Positions 10,626 through 20,254 are shown, counted from the stretch's first letter. The stretch is 62,000 nt of DNA from Symbiodinium natans (GCA_905221605.1 CAJNDS010002612.1:749436-811435); one strand, 5' to 3'. The notes: a model not told the origin generated them from the sequence alone. A program made the numbers and translations.

Positions 10626-10745
10626 TACTTGGAGGCTCAGTGTTACTTAACAACCCAATTATGAACTGTACTTTTCACCCACTTAGTATTTGGGCAATAA
10701 GTACAGTTATATTTGGGTTATTAAGTACCTTGAACCTCCAAAGTA
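10626..10745. mobile_element. inverted-repeat element, family A
   Basis: Ends TACTTGGAGGCTCAGTG... and ...CCTTGAACCTCCAAAGTA are inverted copies. The interior has TTACTTAACAACCCAATTAT and its complement. About 120 bp, non-coding, MITE-like. It abuts the duplicated CTGTCTGGGGTA. Confidence 0.8.
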
Positions 10746-10859
10746 GGGTTCAGGCTTTGACAGAACGCCTTGATAAAGCGGCATTTGACCCTGAACCCTA
10801 AGCCTTAAAGTGGATACCAGGGTTTAGGGTTCAGGGTTACATCCGCTGCAGCTGCCGGG

Positions 10860-10936
10860 TGCAGGGGGAGGGGGGGGGGGGGGGGGTAAGTTAGGGTTTA
10901 GGGTTTAAGTAATTGCAGGGCTTAGAGTAAGGTTGA

Positions 10937-10967
<31 letters not shown>

Positions 10968-10968
10968 C
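10860..10968. repeat. two long poly-G runs
   Basis: Runs of about 20 G (near 10866) and about 29 G (near 10939) are separated by a telomere-type stretch. Strong G-quadruplex candidates and a likely assembly-error site. Confidence 0.9.
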
Positions 10969-11080
10969 GAGGGTGCTTTGACACGATGGGGCTTTTCCGC
11001 ATCTCGCATCTTGCTGTAAGAATGATGAGGGCTTCCCGACGTGGAATGAGCACATGACGCCAAGCTTTGCTCTTTGCCAG

Positions 11081-11217
11081 ACGCGCTGGCAAGCAAAGAC
11101 GCCCAGTTGAAGATCGCGATTGCCAAGCTCAGGCAGATCACACGCAAAGCGGCTGCCGAGAATAAGTCTGCGTTGACAGCAAGTTTTTCGCGAGAGGCAC
11201 TTCGCCCCTTTCTATAG
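11081..11217 (+). CDS. exon-like segment, helical, ends in stop
   Basis: After TTTGCCAG| the frame reads ALASKDAQLKIAIAKLRQIT then RKAAAENKSALTASFSREAL and stops at TAG 11215-11217. The heptad-like Ala/Leu/Lys pattern suggests a coiled coil. It could be the 3' exon of a gene. A 112-codon minus-strand frame overlaps but is less protein-like. Confidence 0.55.
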
Positions 11218-11233
11218 AAAGATTGTATCAACC

Positions 11234-11372
11234 GTGCTGTCATGGATTCTGACTAGTGACTGCTTCACGGTTCTTCCTGCTTCACTCATTTTCCCGAATG
11301 TCCTGCTTGTCGCTGAGGCGCCAACCATTCTGAACAACGGCTTCCAAAATACGTTGTTAGCGCCGATCTCAG
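11234..11372 (+). CDS. exon-like segment ending at a telomeric donor
   Basis: The open frame includes IFPNVLLVAEAPTILNNGFQ and ends ATCTCAG|GTTTAGGG, so the donor GT lies in a telomere heptamer. The 5' border is not resolved. Family not recognised. Confidence 0.45.
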
Positions 11373-11675
11373 GTTTAGGGTTGAGGGCTCACTCCCCAAA
11401 ACCCTCAACCCTAACCCAAAACTCCAAGCCCAAGCCCCAAACCCGAAAGCCCAAACTCCCAAAGCCCAAACCCTAAGCCCCGAACCTCTGAACCTCCAGC
11501 ACCACAAGATGAAGGATTTAGGGTTTAGGCCGGGTTTAGGGTTTAGGAAGCAGTGGGGGCTAGGAACTCGACCAAAGAGATCCGTCCCAAGCACTGAAGT
11601 GCCAGACTCTAGACCTTAATTTTGCGTAGATTGGGGTTTTGAGATGGGAACTTCCGAAAGTAGGGCCACGCCTTA

Positions 11676-11731
11676 TATACATATATATATATATATATTA
11701 TATATATACATATATATAAATATATATACCT
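11676..11731. repeat. (TA)n-rich microsatellite
   Basis: TATATACATATATATA blocks forming self-complementary sequence, followed by C runs at 11775-11790. Confidence 0.9.
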
Positions 11732-11840
11732 GAAATACAGCATTTGTTAAAAAGAACCCCCAAAAAAGGGTACCCCCCCCCCCCCCCCCTTTTCGGACAC
11801 CCCCCCCCATATAGGGCTTAGAGGCCATCTGAAGTCCCCA

Positions 11841-11905
11841 GGGTTTAGGGTTTAGGGTTTAGGGTTTAGGGTTTAGGGTTTAGGGTTTAGGGTTTAGGGT
11901 TTAGG
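11841..11905. repeat. telomere-type tract (TTTAGGG) with inverted junction
   Basis: Nine TTTAGGG units, then TTAGGGCTAAACCCC: the orientation flips with one intervening base, giving a short hairpin. Confidence 0.85.
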
Positions 11906-11993
11906 GCTAAACCCCAAACACTTTCGAATCCCAGAACGTCAGAGCCTTAAACCCTAAACCCCAAAGCGCAACCCTAGAACTCCTGAACCCCCC

Positions 11994-12048
11994 TAAACCC
12001 TAAACCCTAAACCCTAAACCCTAAACCCTAAACCCTAAACCCTAAACC
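11994..12048. repeat. telomere-type tract (CCCTAAA)
   Basis: Seven units. Degenerate TTTAGGG/TTTAGGA arrays follow at 12140-12245. Confidence 0.9.
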
Positions 12049-12376
12049 CTGTTTTGAACCCTGAACCGCCAGAACCCTCGAGTTCCAGGAAGAGGAACCC
12101 CCAGAACCGTAGAATCCCAGAACTCCAGAACCTAAGCGGTTTAGGACTTAGGATTTAGGGTTTAGGGTTTAGGATTTAGGGTTTAGGGTTTAGGACTTAG
12201 GATTTAGGGTTTCGGACTTAGGATTTAGGGTTTAGGGTTTAGGCTTAGACTCCCAGAGGTAGGACCATCGTAGCCTCAAAAACCCTGATGCAAAAACCTC
12301 CAAACCCTAAACCCTAAACCCTAAACCCTAAACCCCAAACCCCAAACCCCACCCTCCAACCCTCCCAAGGATTCAG

Positions 12377-12470
12377 GGCGGGTGCCAGACGGCTACCTCC
12401 GTGGCGATGCCTGCAACTGCGAGCCCCAGGCCTTCTTTGCTGGTCCCTCTCTCTTTGTTTGTTGCTGGGG
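12377..12470 (+). CDS. exon-like segment (VPDGYLRGDACNCEPQAFFA)
   Basis: The frame is open from ATTCAG| to GG|GTTTAGGG, again using a heptamer as donor. The CxC pair and aromatics suggest a secreted or extracellular domain like the PAN-type exons downstream. Confidence 0.5.
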
Positions 12471-12635
12471 GTTTAGGGTTTAGGGTTTAGGGTTTGGTGG
12501 CTTAGGGTTTAGGGTTTAGGGTTTAGGGTTTAGGGTTTAGGGTTTAGGGTTTAGGGTTCAGGGTTTAGGGTTAGGGTTTAGGGTTTAGGATTTAGGGTTT
12601 AGGGTTTAGGGTTTGGGGTTTGGGGTTTAGGGTTT
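12471..12635. repeat. telomere-type tract (TTTAGGG)
   Basis: Over twenty units with scattered variants (TTTAGGA, TTTGGGG), starting exactly at the donor of the exon-like segment at 12377. Confidence 0.95.
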
Positions 12636-12897
12636 AGGAAGCCCAACGTCAAACCCTAACCCCTAAACCCTACGAGAGGGGACTTCAGGTGCTTCTGGCA
12701 AGTTTTGCCTGCGTCCTTGCCGGCTCTTCGCTGCCCGGGAAGCTAGAGCTGCTATAATGCCAAGCACCGCTAGGTAGGCCCTTTGGGACATGTAATATTT
12801 TCCCTTGTTGGGTTTAAGAGGATCATGTTTCATGAGTATTTTTCCAGATTGATTTGAGGGCAATCCTAGACTGGTTTACGGGATCAGGGTTTCGGTT

Positions 12898-13005
12898 CCT
12901 AAACCCTAAACCCTAAACCCTAAACCCTAAACCCTAAACCCTAAACCCTAAACCCTAAACCCCAAACCCTAAACCCTAAACCCTAAACCCTAAGCCACCA
13001 AACCC
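12898..13005. repeat. telomere-type tract (CCCTAAA)
   Basis: Fourteen units with one CCCCAAA. Confidence 0.95.
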
Positions 13006-13250
13006 TAAACCCTAGGTCCACCCCTTTAGAAGAGGGGTTGTACCTTCAACCCGAAAATACCCCAAACGCCGATGTAGAGCCTGCCCTCCTCATTCAGGGA
13101 ATCCGATTATTTGAGGGACTGTATTCGGGGCCCCTTATATTCGGAAACCCCCGTTTAGGGTTTAGGTTTTAGGGTTTAGGGTTTAGGGTTTACGGTTTAG
13201 GGTTTAGGGTTTAGGGCTAAACCCTAAACCCCTAAACCTTGGGTACGCAG

Positions 13251-13343
13251 TTTGCTTTGAAGCAGGTGCGGCCCTACATCGGGGACGATGAGGGCCGCTC
13301 GGGCCTCTGCTCAGAGGCCACGGGTACTTGGATGAGGGTTCAG
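13251..13343 (+). CDS. exon, 31 codons (FALKQVRPYIGDDEGRSGLC)
   Basis: Clean exon structure: acceptor GGTACGCAG|, donor CAG|GTTTAAG, phase 0 at both ends. The end reads SEATGTWMRVQ. The donor is one base away from a telomere heptamer. It may belong to the PAN/Apple-like gene whose exons follow at 14000. Confidence 0.6.
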
Positions 13344-13356
13344 GTTTAAGGGCCCT

Positions 13357-13440
13357 AAACCCTAAACCCTAAACCCTAAACCCTAAACCCTAAACCCTAA
13401 ACCCTAAACCCTAAACCCTAAACCCTAAACCCTAAACCCT
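13357..13440. repeat. telomere-type tract (CCCTAAA), intronic
   Basis: Twelve units directly downstream of the exon at 13251-13343. Confidence 0.95.
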
Positions 13441-13711
13441 GACCTAAACCCAAAACCCAAAGCCCTGCTTTGGGGTTAAGGTTATAAGCTTCTAAAAATT
13501 AGTGTTGCGAGGCTTCAGGATTTAGGGCTTATTTTGAAGTTTGGAGCAAAAAGAGTTGAGGCATGCAGTAAGGGGTTCGGGTTTGGGTTTAAGACCCTTG
13601 GGTCTAGGGTTTGGGGTTTAGGGTTTAGGGGTCGAGGCCTCAATGTTGCAGCGGCTCCCTGAGAGGAGATCTGGAGAAGCATGAGATACCAAGGGACTCA
13701 ACTGGTTGGGG

Positions 13712-13810
13712 TTGGGATGGTTCCCTCAAACTAAAAGTCCTGAATCGGGATAAGAGTACCCCCTATGATAATCCCTATTACGGACTGTTTGTGTAAGGGG
13801 GAACTTCTTG
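13712..13810. mobile_element. inverted-repeat element, family C
   Basis: Starts TTGGGATGGTTCCCTCAAAC and ends GTAAGGGGGAACTTCTTG, with a centre of AGTCCTGAAT..CGGGAT and its complement. Relatives at 17838, 19264, 29398, 36048, 38344 and 54127 share GTTAGTATAAGGGGGAAC ends. Confidence 0.7.
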
Positions 13811-13999
13811 AACACAGGGTTCCCCTCGCACTTCCGTACGTCAGGTACCCGATTCTTCAATGCTCAACAAAACTTTCCTGACCGAAAGGTGTTCTGGGGG
13901 GGGTGTACCCTAAACCCTAAAGCCCTAAACCGTAAACCTACTATAGCCAACTGTAGCCCTGAACCCTAAACCCTAAACCCTAAACTCCCCCCTTGCCAG

Positions 14000-14068
14000 A
14001 CTTCGAACCTGGGTGGCGGCACCTATGCCGACCTTTTTGGCTGCGCCGAGCTGTGCGCCCCGGTCATC
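14000..14068 (+). CDS. PAN/Apple-like domain, first exon
   Basis: After CTTGCCAG| the frame reads TSNLGGGTYADLFGCAELCA then PVI, ending at a GC donor (ATC|GCATAT). In phase with 14414-14488 it gives CAELCAPVI followed by RTARCNYMTYWESTGEC. The CxxxC, aromatic-Trp and final Cys spacing is that of PAN/Apple modules, which bind protein or carbohydrate outside cells. Start and full length of the gene are unknown. Confidence 0.6.
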
Positions 14069-14413
14069 GCATATTAGGGTTTAGGGTTTAGGGTTTAGGG
14101 TTTAGGGTTTAGGGTTTAGGGCTTAGGGTTGGGAAGGCTTCGGATGTTCCTGTTTCAAGAGTGTCTTCCTACAGGCTTCTCTGGGCCCCTAAGCCCTGGA
14201 CCCTAAAACCCAAAAACGATATAACCTTAATACCCTAAACCCCTAAAACCTGAATACCCTAACACCCTAACACCCTAACACCCTAACACCCTAACACCCT
14301 AACACCCTAACACCCTAACACCCTAACACCCTAAACCCTAAACCCTAAACCCTAAACCCTGAACCCTGAACCCTGAACCCTGAGCCCTAGACGAACCGAA
14401 CATCTGAGGCCAG
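14069..14413 (+). other. intron with two telomeric tracts
   Basis: GC-AG intron of 345 bp inferred from the phase 0-0 join of a PAN-like domain. It contains six TTTAGGG units (14076-14130) and then a CCCTAAC-A octamer variant array passing into CCCTAAA and CCCTGAA (14263-14390). Confidence 0.5.
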
Positions 14414-14488
14414 CGAACGGCTCGCTGCAATTACATGACCTACTGGGAGTCCACCGGGGAATGCCGCATCTACAGGGACTGGGGGGAA
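14414..14488 (+). CDS. PAN/Apple-like domain, second exon
   Basis: The frame after GGCCAG| reads RTARCNYMTYWESTGECRIY then RDWGE. TGECRIYRD is typical of the C-terminal strand of PAN/Apple modules. It completes the domain started at 14000. Confidence 0.6.
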
Positions 14489-14823
14489 AGAGGGTTCTAG
14501 AAGGTTCTAAAGGGTTTAGGGTTTGAAATTCTGTTTATAGGGTTCTAGGGAGAGGGTTGAGGGTTTTAGGATTCTACGGTGTAGAGCTGAGGTTTAGGGT
14601 TCGAGGGTTCGTCCAGGGTGTAGGGTTCATGGTTGTTGTTTGGAGTTCCATCTTGTTCTCCGTGCCAAGGAAGCTTAAGCGGACCGTTTCCTCTACCCGA
14701 CAATCCTGAGTCATCTTGGGGGGGCGTTTAGGGTTCGAGGGTTTGAGGGCTTAGTTCAGGGCTTATAGGGTTATCGAGTTCAGGCTGTGTAGCGCGTAGA
14801 GCATAGGGTTCTTTGTGAGGGCG

Positions 14824-14902
14824 TAGGGTTTAGGGTTTAGGGTTTAGGGTTTAGGGTTTAGGGTTTCGGGTTTAGGGTTTAGGGTTTAGGGTTTAGGGTT
14901 TA
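14824..14902. repeat. telomere-type tract (TTTAGGG)
   Basis: Eleven units with one TTTCGGG. Confidence 0.95.
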
Positions 14903-14947
14903 GTACTTATGGTTCATGTACAGGGCTCAATGGTTTTCCGAGTGCAG

Positions 14948-14989
14948 CCCTACACATCGGAGATCGAAGACTCAAGCCCGGAACTCCAC
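14948..14989 (+). CDS. short exon-like segment (PYTSEIEDSSPELH)
   Basis: 14 codons after GAGTGCAG|, running into the CCCTAAA tract at 14990. Acidic. Weak on its own; kept for its clean acceptor. Confidence 0.35.
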
Positions 14990-15082
14990 CCTAAACCCTA
15001 AACCCTAAACCCTAAACCCTAAACCCTAAACCCTAAACCCTAAACCCTAAACCCTAAACCCTAAGCCCTAAGCCCTAAACCC
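14990..15082. repeat. telomere-type tract (CCCTAAA)
   Basis: Thirteen units, the last ones CCCTAAG. Confidence 0.95.
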
Positions 15083-15142
15083 TACTTAATTCGAGGTTCA
15101 TAGTACTTTTGGGATGTAGGGTTCTGCTAGCAATGCCTGTGG

Positions 15143-15270
15143 TTGTGTGGACTACGTTGTCGTCGCGAATCAGGCAGCGACAGGTACTCGTTGCAACATT
15201 CAAAACCACCGAATCTTGAGTGTGCTGGTCGAAGTGGAAATGCGGGAATCTTGGAGTGTGAGCCCCAGGG
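15143..15270 (+). CDS. possible exon (NLECAGRSGNAGILECEPQ)
   Basis: A 43-codon open stretch with three Cys before a TTTAGGG tract. A second frame and a minus frame are also open, so the call is weak. Confidence 0.3.
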
Positions 15271-15512
15271 TTTAGGGTTTAGGGTTTGGGGTTTGGGGTT
15301 TGAGGGTTTTGGGTTTAGGGTTTTCACGTCTGCGGGCAGTCTAACGGCCCATGAACTCTCCATGAACTTCGTAGCACAAAGACGCATCAGAAAGGGATGC
15401 TTCGCTCCAAAAATCCTTTGGGCTGGTTGAATAGCTTAAGTTGATACGAACGGCTGAAGCTTCGAAAGCCCTGAACTCTCAAAGGTTTAGGGTTTAGGGG
15501 TTTCGGGTTTAG

Positions 15513-15611
15513 GCACGCGCAAGCCACACTGTTCCTTGCGAGGACTGTCTATGGGTCCTTTGCACGAACGATCTGTGCGCCCTGGCGTGGAATCACACGT
15601 CACGGTTCACG
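15513..15611 (+). CDS. PAN/Apple-like exon, Cys rich
   Basis: 33 codons from GTTTAG| (heptamer acceptor) to G|GTTGGA, reading VPCEDCLWVLCTNDLCALAW then NHTSRF. The CxxC..LC..D.C.A..WN pattern is close to the PAN core. Probably the same gene as 14000-14488. Confidence 0.6.
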
Positions 15612-15781
15612 GTTGGACACAACACAAGAGCCGTTAAGAAACCCCTTTGTAAATCCTAGACCCTAACCCCTCACCCCAAAACCCTAAACCCTAAACCCCA
15701 AACCCTAAACCCTAAACCCCAAACCCTGAACCCTAAACCCCAAACCCCAAACCCTCAACCCTCAACTCTCAACCCTAAGCT

Positions 15782-15860
15782 TTCCGAGGCTTCGAGTCCA
15801 ACACCTACCGGAACGCACCCCTGGGCGAGTACCTGACACTTCGCGGCTACGTGCAGGAGG
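15782..15860 (+). CDS. exon-like segment (ESNTYRNAPLGEYLTLRGYV)
   Basis: 26 open codons ending GCAGGAGG|GTTTAGGG, where the donor is a telomere heptamer. Looks extracellular. The 5' border is probably CCGAG| at 15788. Confidence 0.55.
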
Positions 15861-16082
15861 GTTTAGGGCTTAGGGTTTGGGGTTTGGGGTTTAGGGTTTA
15901 GGGTGCTAGGGTGCTAGGGTTAGGGTTTAGGGTTTGGGTTGTAGGCAGGGCTTAGGGTTTAGGACTTGTGGTTTGTGATTCAGTTTTTTTGGCTCAGGGT
16001 TTAGGATTTAGGGTTTAGAGTTTAAGGTTTGCAGGGTTACAGGGTCTAGGTGTTAGGGTTCGGATGTAATCACCCTGACGAC

Positions 16083-16250
16083 TCAAACCCTAAACCCTAA
16101 ACCCTAAACCCTAAACCCTAAACCCTAAACCCTAAACCCTAAACCCTAAACCCTAAACCCTAAACCCTAACCCCTAAACCCCTAAACCCCTAAACCCCTA
16201 AACCCCTAAACCCCTAAACCCCTAAACCCCTAAACCCCTAAACCCTAAAC
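16083..16250. repeat. telomere-type tract with heptamer-to-octamer switch
   Basis: Twelve CCCTAAA units pass into about ten CCCCTAAA octamers and back to CCCTAAA. A variant unit has been locally amplified. Confidence 0.95.
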
Positions 16251-16301
16251 ACTTCACTCCAAGCCCCTAAGCCCTACATGCTGAAGGCCCAAGCCCTCAC
16301 C

Positions 16302-16341
16302 CAAAGAGTCCGCGGCCCCATCATTAACGCCCCAGATTCAA
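16302..16341 (+). CDS. short exon-like segment (QRVRGPIINAPDS)
   Basis: 13 codons ending TTCAA|GTACGT, a strong donor. The 5' border is not resolved. Confidence 0.35.
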
Positions 16342-16624
16342 GTACGTTTCTGACGCGAAAACAAATTAGGGTTCAGGGTTTAGGGTTTGGGGTTTAGGGT
16401 TTAGGGTTTAGGGTTCAAAGGCCCGCAAAACGCATCCGAGCTTGAACAGCTGCAACTCTCTCCCACGATAATCAGCCACAAGAGCCGCAAACCATGGATA
16501 ACTCGAATCCCAAAGGCGCCCCCCCAAACCCTAAACCCCAAACCCTAAACCCCAAACCCCAAACCTCAAACCCTAAACCCTAAACCCTGAACCTAAAGAC
16601 ACCTCAAACCCTCGGCATCCTACA

Positions 16625-16785
16625 GGGTTTAGGGTTTGGGGTTTAGGGTTTGGGGTTTAGGGTTTAGGGTTTAGGGTTTGGGGTTTAGGGTTTGGGGTTT
16701 AGGGTTTAGGGTTTGGGGTTTGGGGTTTAGGGTTTGGGGTTTAGGGTTTTGGGAGGAGGGGGGGGGGGGGGGAAGTGGACCTGAG
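16625..16785. repeat. TTTAGGG/TTTGGGG tract plus poly-G
   Basis: Alternating TTTAGGG and TTTGGGG units for 125 bp, then a run of about 14 G. Both strands stay open through it as QTLNPKP or GFRVWGL repeats, which are not genes. Confidence 0.95.
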
Positions 16786-17047
16786 TCTCTCTTAGTAGTC
16801 TTGGCAGCCCGGTGGTGCCCTTTTCCCTTTTTGTTGGTTCTGGGTTCCCCTATCAAGTAGCCAACCCCAAAAGGGAGCTCTTTTAGAAATTATGGGGTTT
16901 GTGTGTGCTACCAAGGAGTGTAAAGGGCAACACCCTAAACCCCAAACCCTAAACCCTAAACCCTAAACCCGAAACCCAAGACCCTAAACTCTTGATCCCA
17001 CCCCCATTTCTGAATGGAATGGTTCTTGAAGCTTATCTACGCACCAG

Positions 17048-17088
17048 GCCTTCAAGGATGCCCAGGGGAACCCTCATTCACCGTTTTG
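17048..17088 (+). CDS. short exon-like segment (AFKDAQGNPHSPFW)
   Basis: After TACGCACCAG|, open to TTTTG|GTTAGG. Family not recognised. Confidence 0.4.
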
Positions 17089-17229
17089 GTTAGGAGATCT
17101 CCTTATAAACCCTAAACCTTAAGCCCTAAACCCTAAACCCTTAACCCCTAAACCCTAAACCTAAACCCTAAACCTCTTTAAGGCACAAAAGACGGGGGAC
17201 ATCTTTTGCCCTCACCAACCCTTGCGCAG

Positions 17230-17335
17230 TACTTCTCGGTCTTCCCCCGGCGCTCGCTGCAAACAAACTTCGACGACTGCAAGTCTTGCCTCCACCTCTA
17301 CGACGAAGTGCACTGCACCTGGGCATTGCATAGTG
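17230..17335 (+). CDS. PAN/Apple-like exon
   Basis: 35 codons from CCTTGCGCAG| to AGTG|GTTTAGGG, reading YFSVFPRRSLQTNFDDCKSC then LHLYDEVHCTWALHS. The DDCKSCL..Y.EVHC.WA spacing matches the core of a PAN/Apple module. The donor lies in a telomeric tract that is itself flanked by a direct repeat of the exon end. Confidence 0.6.
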
Positions 17336-17414
17336 GTTTAGGGTTCAGGGTTTAGGGTTTTCGGGCTAGGGCTTAGGGAGGTGTAGGGATGCTTTTCGCC
17401 TGGGCCTTGCATAG
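17318..17414. repeat. telomere-type tract with 16-bp flanking direct repeat
   Basis: CCTGGGCATTGCATAG (17318-17333, exon end) recurs as CCTGGGCCTTGCATAG at 17399-17414, on either side of 65 bp of degenerate TTTAGGG repeats. Confidence 0.8.
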
Positions 17415-17562
17415 GGCGTTTAAGTTTTCAGGGTCTTCTTTACCTTAATAACCCAGTTATAGCTGTACTTATAACCCTGATCCCTAGACCCTAAACCCTA
17501 AACCCTAAACCCTTAAGTGCCCTACTATGGTACAAACCCTAAACCCTAAACCCTAAATCTCA

Positions 17563-17648
17563 CTTCTGTACTCGTGTAGTTGAGCAGGTAGCCTTCAGCC
17601 TGCTCGGGGCTGCATAGTCGTAGTCCCTGTACAACACCCACTTGGCAA
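17563..17648 (-). CDS. minus-strand PAN-like exon candidate
   Basis: The minus-strand frame reads KWVLYRDYDYAAPSRLKATC. WVLYRDYDYA closely resembles the RIYRDWGE end of the plus-strand PAN-like exon at 14414-14488. The plus strand is also partly open. If real, it marks an inverted copy or a second gene on the other strand. Confidence 0.35.
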
Positions 17649-17837
17649 GATGGGGCTTAGAGGCTTATGGGCCCTAAACCCCAAACCCTAAACCCTAAAC
17701 CCCAAACCCTAAACCCTAACCCTATGAACCCTATACAGCCTGTGAGAGCCTGATGCCACCGACTCGCTCCATAGTCCCACATGCCCTACATGTGGTCATC
17801 GCCCAAACCCGAAACCCTAAACTCCCTGGACCCTAAG

Positions 17838-17938
17838 CTTGGGATGGCCCCCCTCACACTAACAGTCCTTAATTTAGGGATTTTTGCAGGGGTACTAGCA
17901 CGCCTCTTAAGGACTGTTAGTATAAGGGGGAACGTCCT
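17838..17938. mobile_element. inverted-repeat element, family C
   Basis: CTTGGGATGGCCCCCCTCAC...CTAACAGTCCTTAAT and AAGGACTGTTAGTATAAGGG...AACGTCC form the two arms. Non-coding, about 100 bp. Confidence 0.75.
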
Positions 17939-18002
17939 AAGTCGAAACCAAAACCCCTAAACCCTGAACACTTCCAAGCCCTAAACTCATGCAAAGGTCT
18001 CC

Positions 18003-18173
18003 ACCAGTGCGGGAGCCCGGCGCTCTGGCTCGCATGTTGAGAAGCAGGCGCAGCATCTTCCCCAACCGAGTTTTGCGGTTGCTTGCTTGCCTGCCACCCG
18101 CAGAAGTAGGAGTCGTGTTGAAGTGTACTACCAGAATGCTCTTAGTTTTACAAATGTCGGAATGCCGGGTTTG
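18003..18173 (+). CDS. possible exon (RVEVYYQNALSFTNVGM)
   Basis: A 55-codon open frame reads SGSHVEKQAQHLPQPSFAVA further upstream. Two other frames, one of them minus, are also open. Borders unclear. Confidence 0.3.
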
Positions 18174-18927
18174 AGGCTGAAGGTTTAGCACCCTTTGCCT
18201 GTTGCATCCCGAACCCTAAACCCTAAACCCTAAACCCTAAACCCTAAACCCTAAACCCTAACATCCCAACACCAAGGAAATGGTTCCCTACTTGCATTGG
18301 CCTGCCGGGCAAGCTTGTGCCACGTGCAGCTTGGGAATGAAAGCGCTTTCCCCAAACTCCAAACCCTAAACCGTAAACCGTAAACCCTAAACCCTAAACC
18401 CCTAAAGGGGGGCTTATGGGAGGAGCCTAGACCCAACTGTGTGTTAAGAGTGCCCCTAAATGAGGGTTTCCGAAATAGGGGGTGCCTTTCTGGGGCGTCC
18501 CTTTCAAGGAGATTCTATTCTTTTTGTGGCACAAAGGGGTACCACTACTTTGGGAAATGCCCAAATGCTGAACCCTTGCTTCGCGGGTTTAGGGCTAGTA
18601 ACGGCTAGTATGAGGTTCGCGGCTGCTCCGGGTTTTGGGGCATTGGCCAGACCGGTTGAATTTTCAAAGAGGCTCCCCAACCTGGCGCTTAGGATTCCTT
18701 AGGGTGTAGGGATTACTTCAAGGTAAGACGGCTGATAAGGAAGGCAGCTAACCTTAAACAAACGTATAACCCCAAGTGAGGTATTCAGAAACCGAGTTAC
18801 GAAGTACCCTGATCCTCCAGGTAGGGTTTGGGATGTCTACGGCTTCCCGCTTAGGGTTCAGGCTAACGTAGCCCCTAGGGTTTAGTGTTTAGGGTTCAGG
18901 GATTAGGGTTGAGGGTTCAGGGTTTAG

Positions 18928-19074
18928 GCCCATGAGGGTCTACAAGGACCGTGACAGTGAGGTGGGTATTTCGCAGGACATCTTGGGTCGTGAGCCACTG
19001 AAGATTCAACTATTTGCTGAAGAAACCTTCCCTTTCAAAAGAAAAACTCATGCTTTTTTGGCGGCGGGTTCTTA
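18928..19074 (+). CDS. exon-like segment (MRVYKDRDSEVGISQDILGR)
   Basis: From GGTTTAG| (heptamer acceptor) the frame stays open for 48 codons, continuing EPLKIQLFAEETFPFKRK to a stop at 19072. A GAG|GTGGGT donor at 18961 could end the exon early. Charged cytosolic-type protein. Confidence 0.5.
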
Positions 19075-19150
19075 AGCACACAGGGCTTCTTCGCTTTTTT
19101 CGAGGGCTTAGGTTTCAGAAGAGGACTAGGGTCTGTGGGGGCGGCCCCAG

Positions 19151-19212
19151 GCATCTTTGCGGGCAACCGGATGCACGAGATGAACCTGCAGCAGCGTGAG
19201 CTGGTGTCCTGA
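19151..19212 (+). CDS. terminal exon candidate
   Basis: After GGCCCCAG| the frame reads IFAGNRMHEMNLQQRELVS and stops at TGA 19210-19212. The sequence is very protein-like. Probably the C-terminus of a gene whose earlier exons lie upstream. Confidence 0.55.
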
Positions 19213-19263
19213 CTCCCTAAACCCGAAAGCCCAAGCCCTAGCGCCCAAACCCTAAACCCTAAT

Positions 19264-19371
19264 CTTGGGATGTTCCCTCTTAGACTCACAGTCCTGGATA
19301 GGGATCATCTAAGAGGGGGGGGGTACTATAATCCCTATTGAAGGGCTCCTAGTACAAGGGGGAGCGTCCCA
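19264..19371. mobile_element. inverted-repeat element, family C
   Basis: CTTGGGATGTTCCCTCTTAG and GTACAAGGGGGAGCGTCCCA arms with a G-run centre. Confidence 0.75.
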
Positions 19372-19437
19372 ACCCTAAACCCTCAGGTGACGAAAGATCA
19401 ACCCTCGAGCCGACACCTTCCGCATGCCACGAGTCTA

Positions 19438-19490
19438 AGACCCTAAACCCTAAACCCTAAACCCTAAACCCTAAACCCTAAACCCTACAT
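19438..19490. repeat. telomere-type tract (CCCTAAA)
   Basis: Seven units between CGAGTCTAAGA and CATTCAACCCC. Confidence 0.95.
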
Positions 19491-20065
19491 TCAACCCCAA
19501 AGGCTCCCAAAGTCGTGGGACCTAAGACCTAGGCCCTAAACCTTCAACTGCGAACCTTGGCTTTAGGGTCTAGGGTTTAGGGTTTAGGGTTTTAGGCAAT
19601 GTAAGTATTAAAGTGTTTACTGTGACACCCGAGCCCCTACATTGGCCCTACATGCCTCTATAAGCCCAGAGAAGAAAATGCCTTTATAGAGCCCCCCTAA
19701 CCCATGCTCTAAGCCCTATAAACCCTATAAAACCCTAAACGGAATGCAAGTAAACCCTAAACCCAAAACCCAACTGCACCTCCGAACCTGCTTGTGTTCA
19801 GGGATGAATGCGTGGTGCCGTGCTTTAAGGGCTTTAAAGGGGCTCAGCTTCCCAAATCTAGGCTGGGTTTAGGGTTTAGGTTTTAGGGTACAAAGAGTTC
19901 AGGGTGAAAGGGTCCTGGGCTTCAAGGGCAAGAGATTATACAATTCCAGGATTACATATTCTAGGTTAAATAACAATGTCAAGCCCCAACCTCCGCGTCC
20001 CTGAACCCAAATCCCTAAACCCCTGAACCTAAACCCCGAAATCCTGTAAACCCCACTGGCCTTAG

Positions 20066-20136
20066 TCAGCGACGTTCCTCAGGTGAAGGACTGCGTCTAC
20101 GACGCCATTCGCAACAGCCAGGAGCATGTGCTGCCA
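20066..20136 (+). CDS. exon-like segment (VKDCVYDAIRNSQEHVLPVI)
   Basis: Open from CCTTAG| through VSDVPQVKDCVYDAIRNSQE to a possible CCA|GTGATA donor. The frame stays open to TGA 20158. Looks like a soluble enzyme fragment. Family not recognised. Confidence 0.5.
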
Positions 20137-20254
20137 GTGATAGCGGACCCTAAGCCTTGAACCCTTACATCAATCCCCAACAGCCAGAATGGGGGTTGGC
20201 AAGGGACTGTTTTTTTTTTGAAACTCGGGGATTTTGAGGTGTATGTAAAGCATC

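Noticed and set aside
10939-10967. Poly-G and poly-C runs as regulatory elements
   Set aside because: Several similar runs (11775, 32461, 32591, 34050, 47600, 54177) lack consistent position relative to exons; they may also be assembly artefacts.
12663-12863. Minus ORF and a plus open frame (SGASGKFCLRPCRLFAARE)
   Set aside because: Both strands equally open and no clear borders, so no choice could be justified.
16671-16860. Complementary ORFs of QTLNPKP and GFRVWGL repeats
   Set aside because: Heptamers lack stops in some frames, so long open frames are expected by composition.
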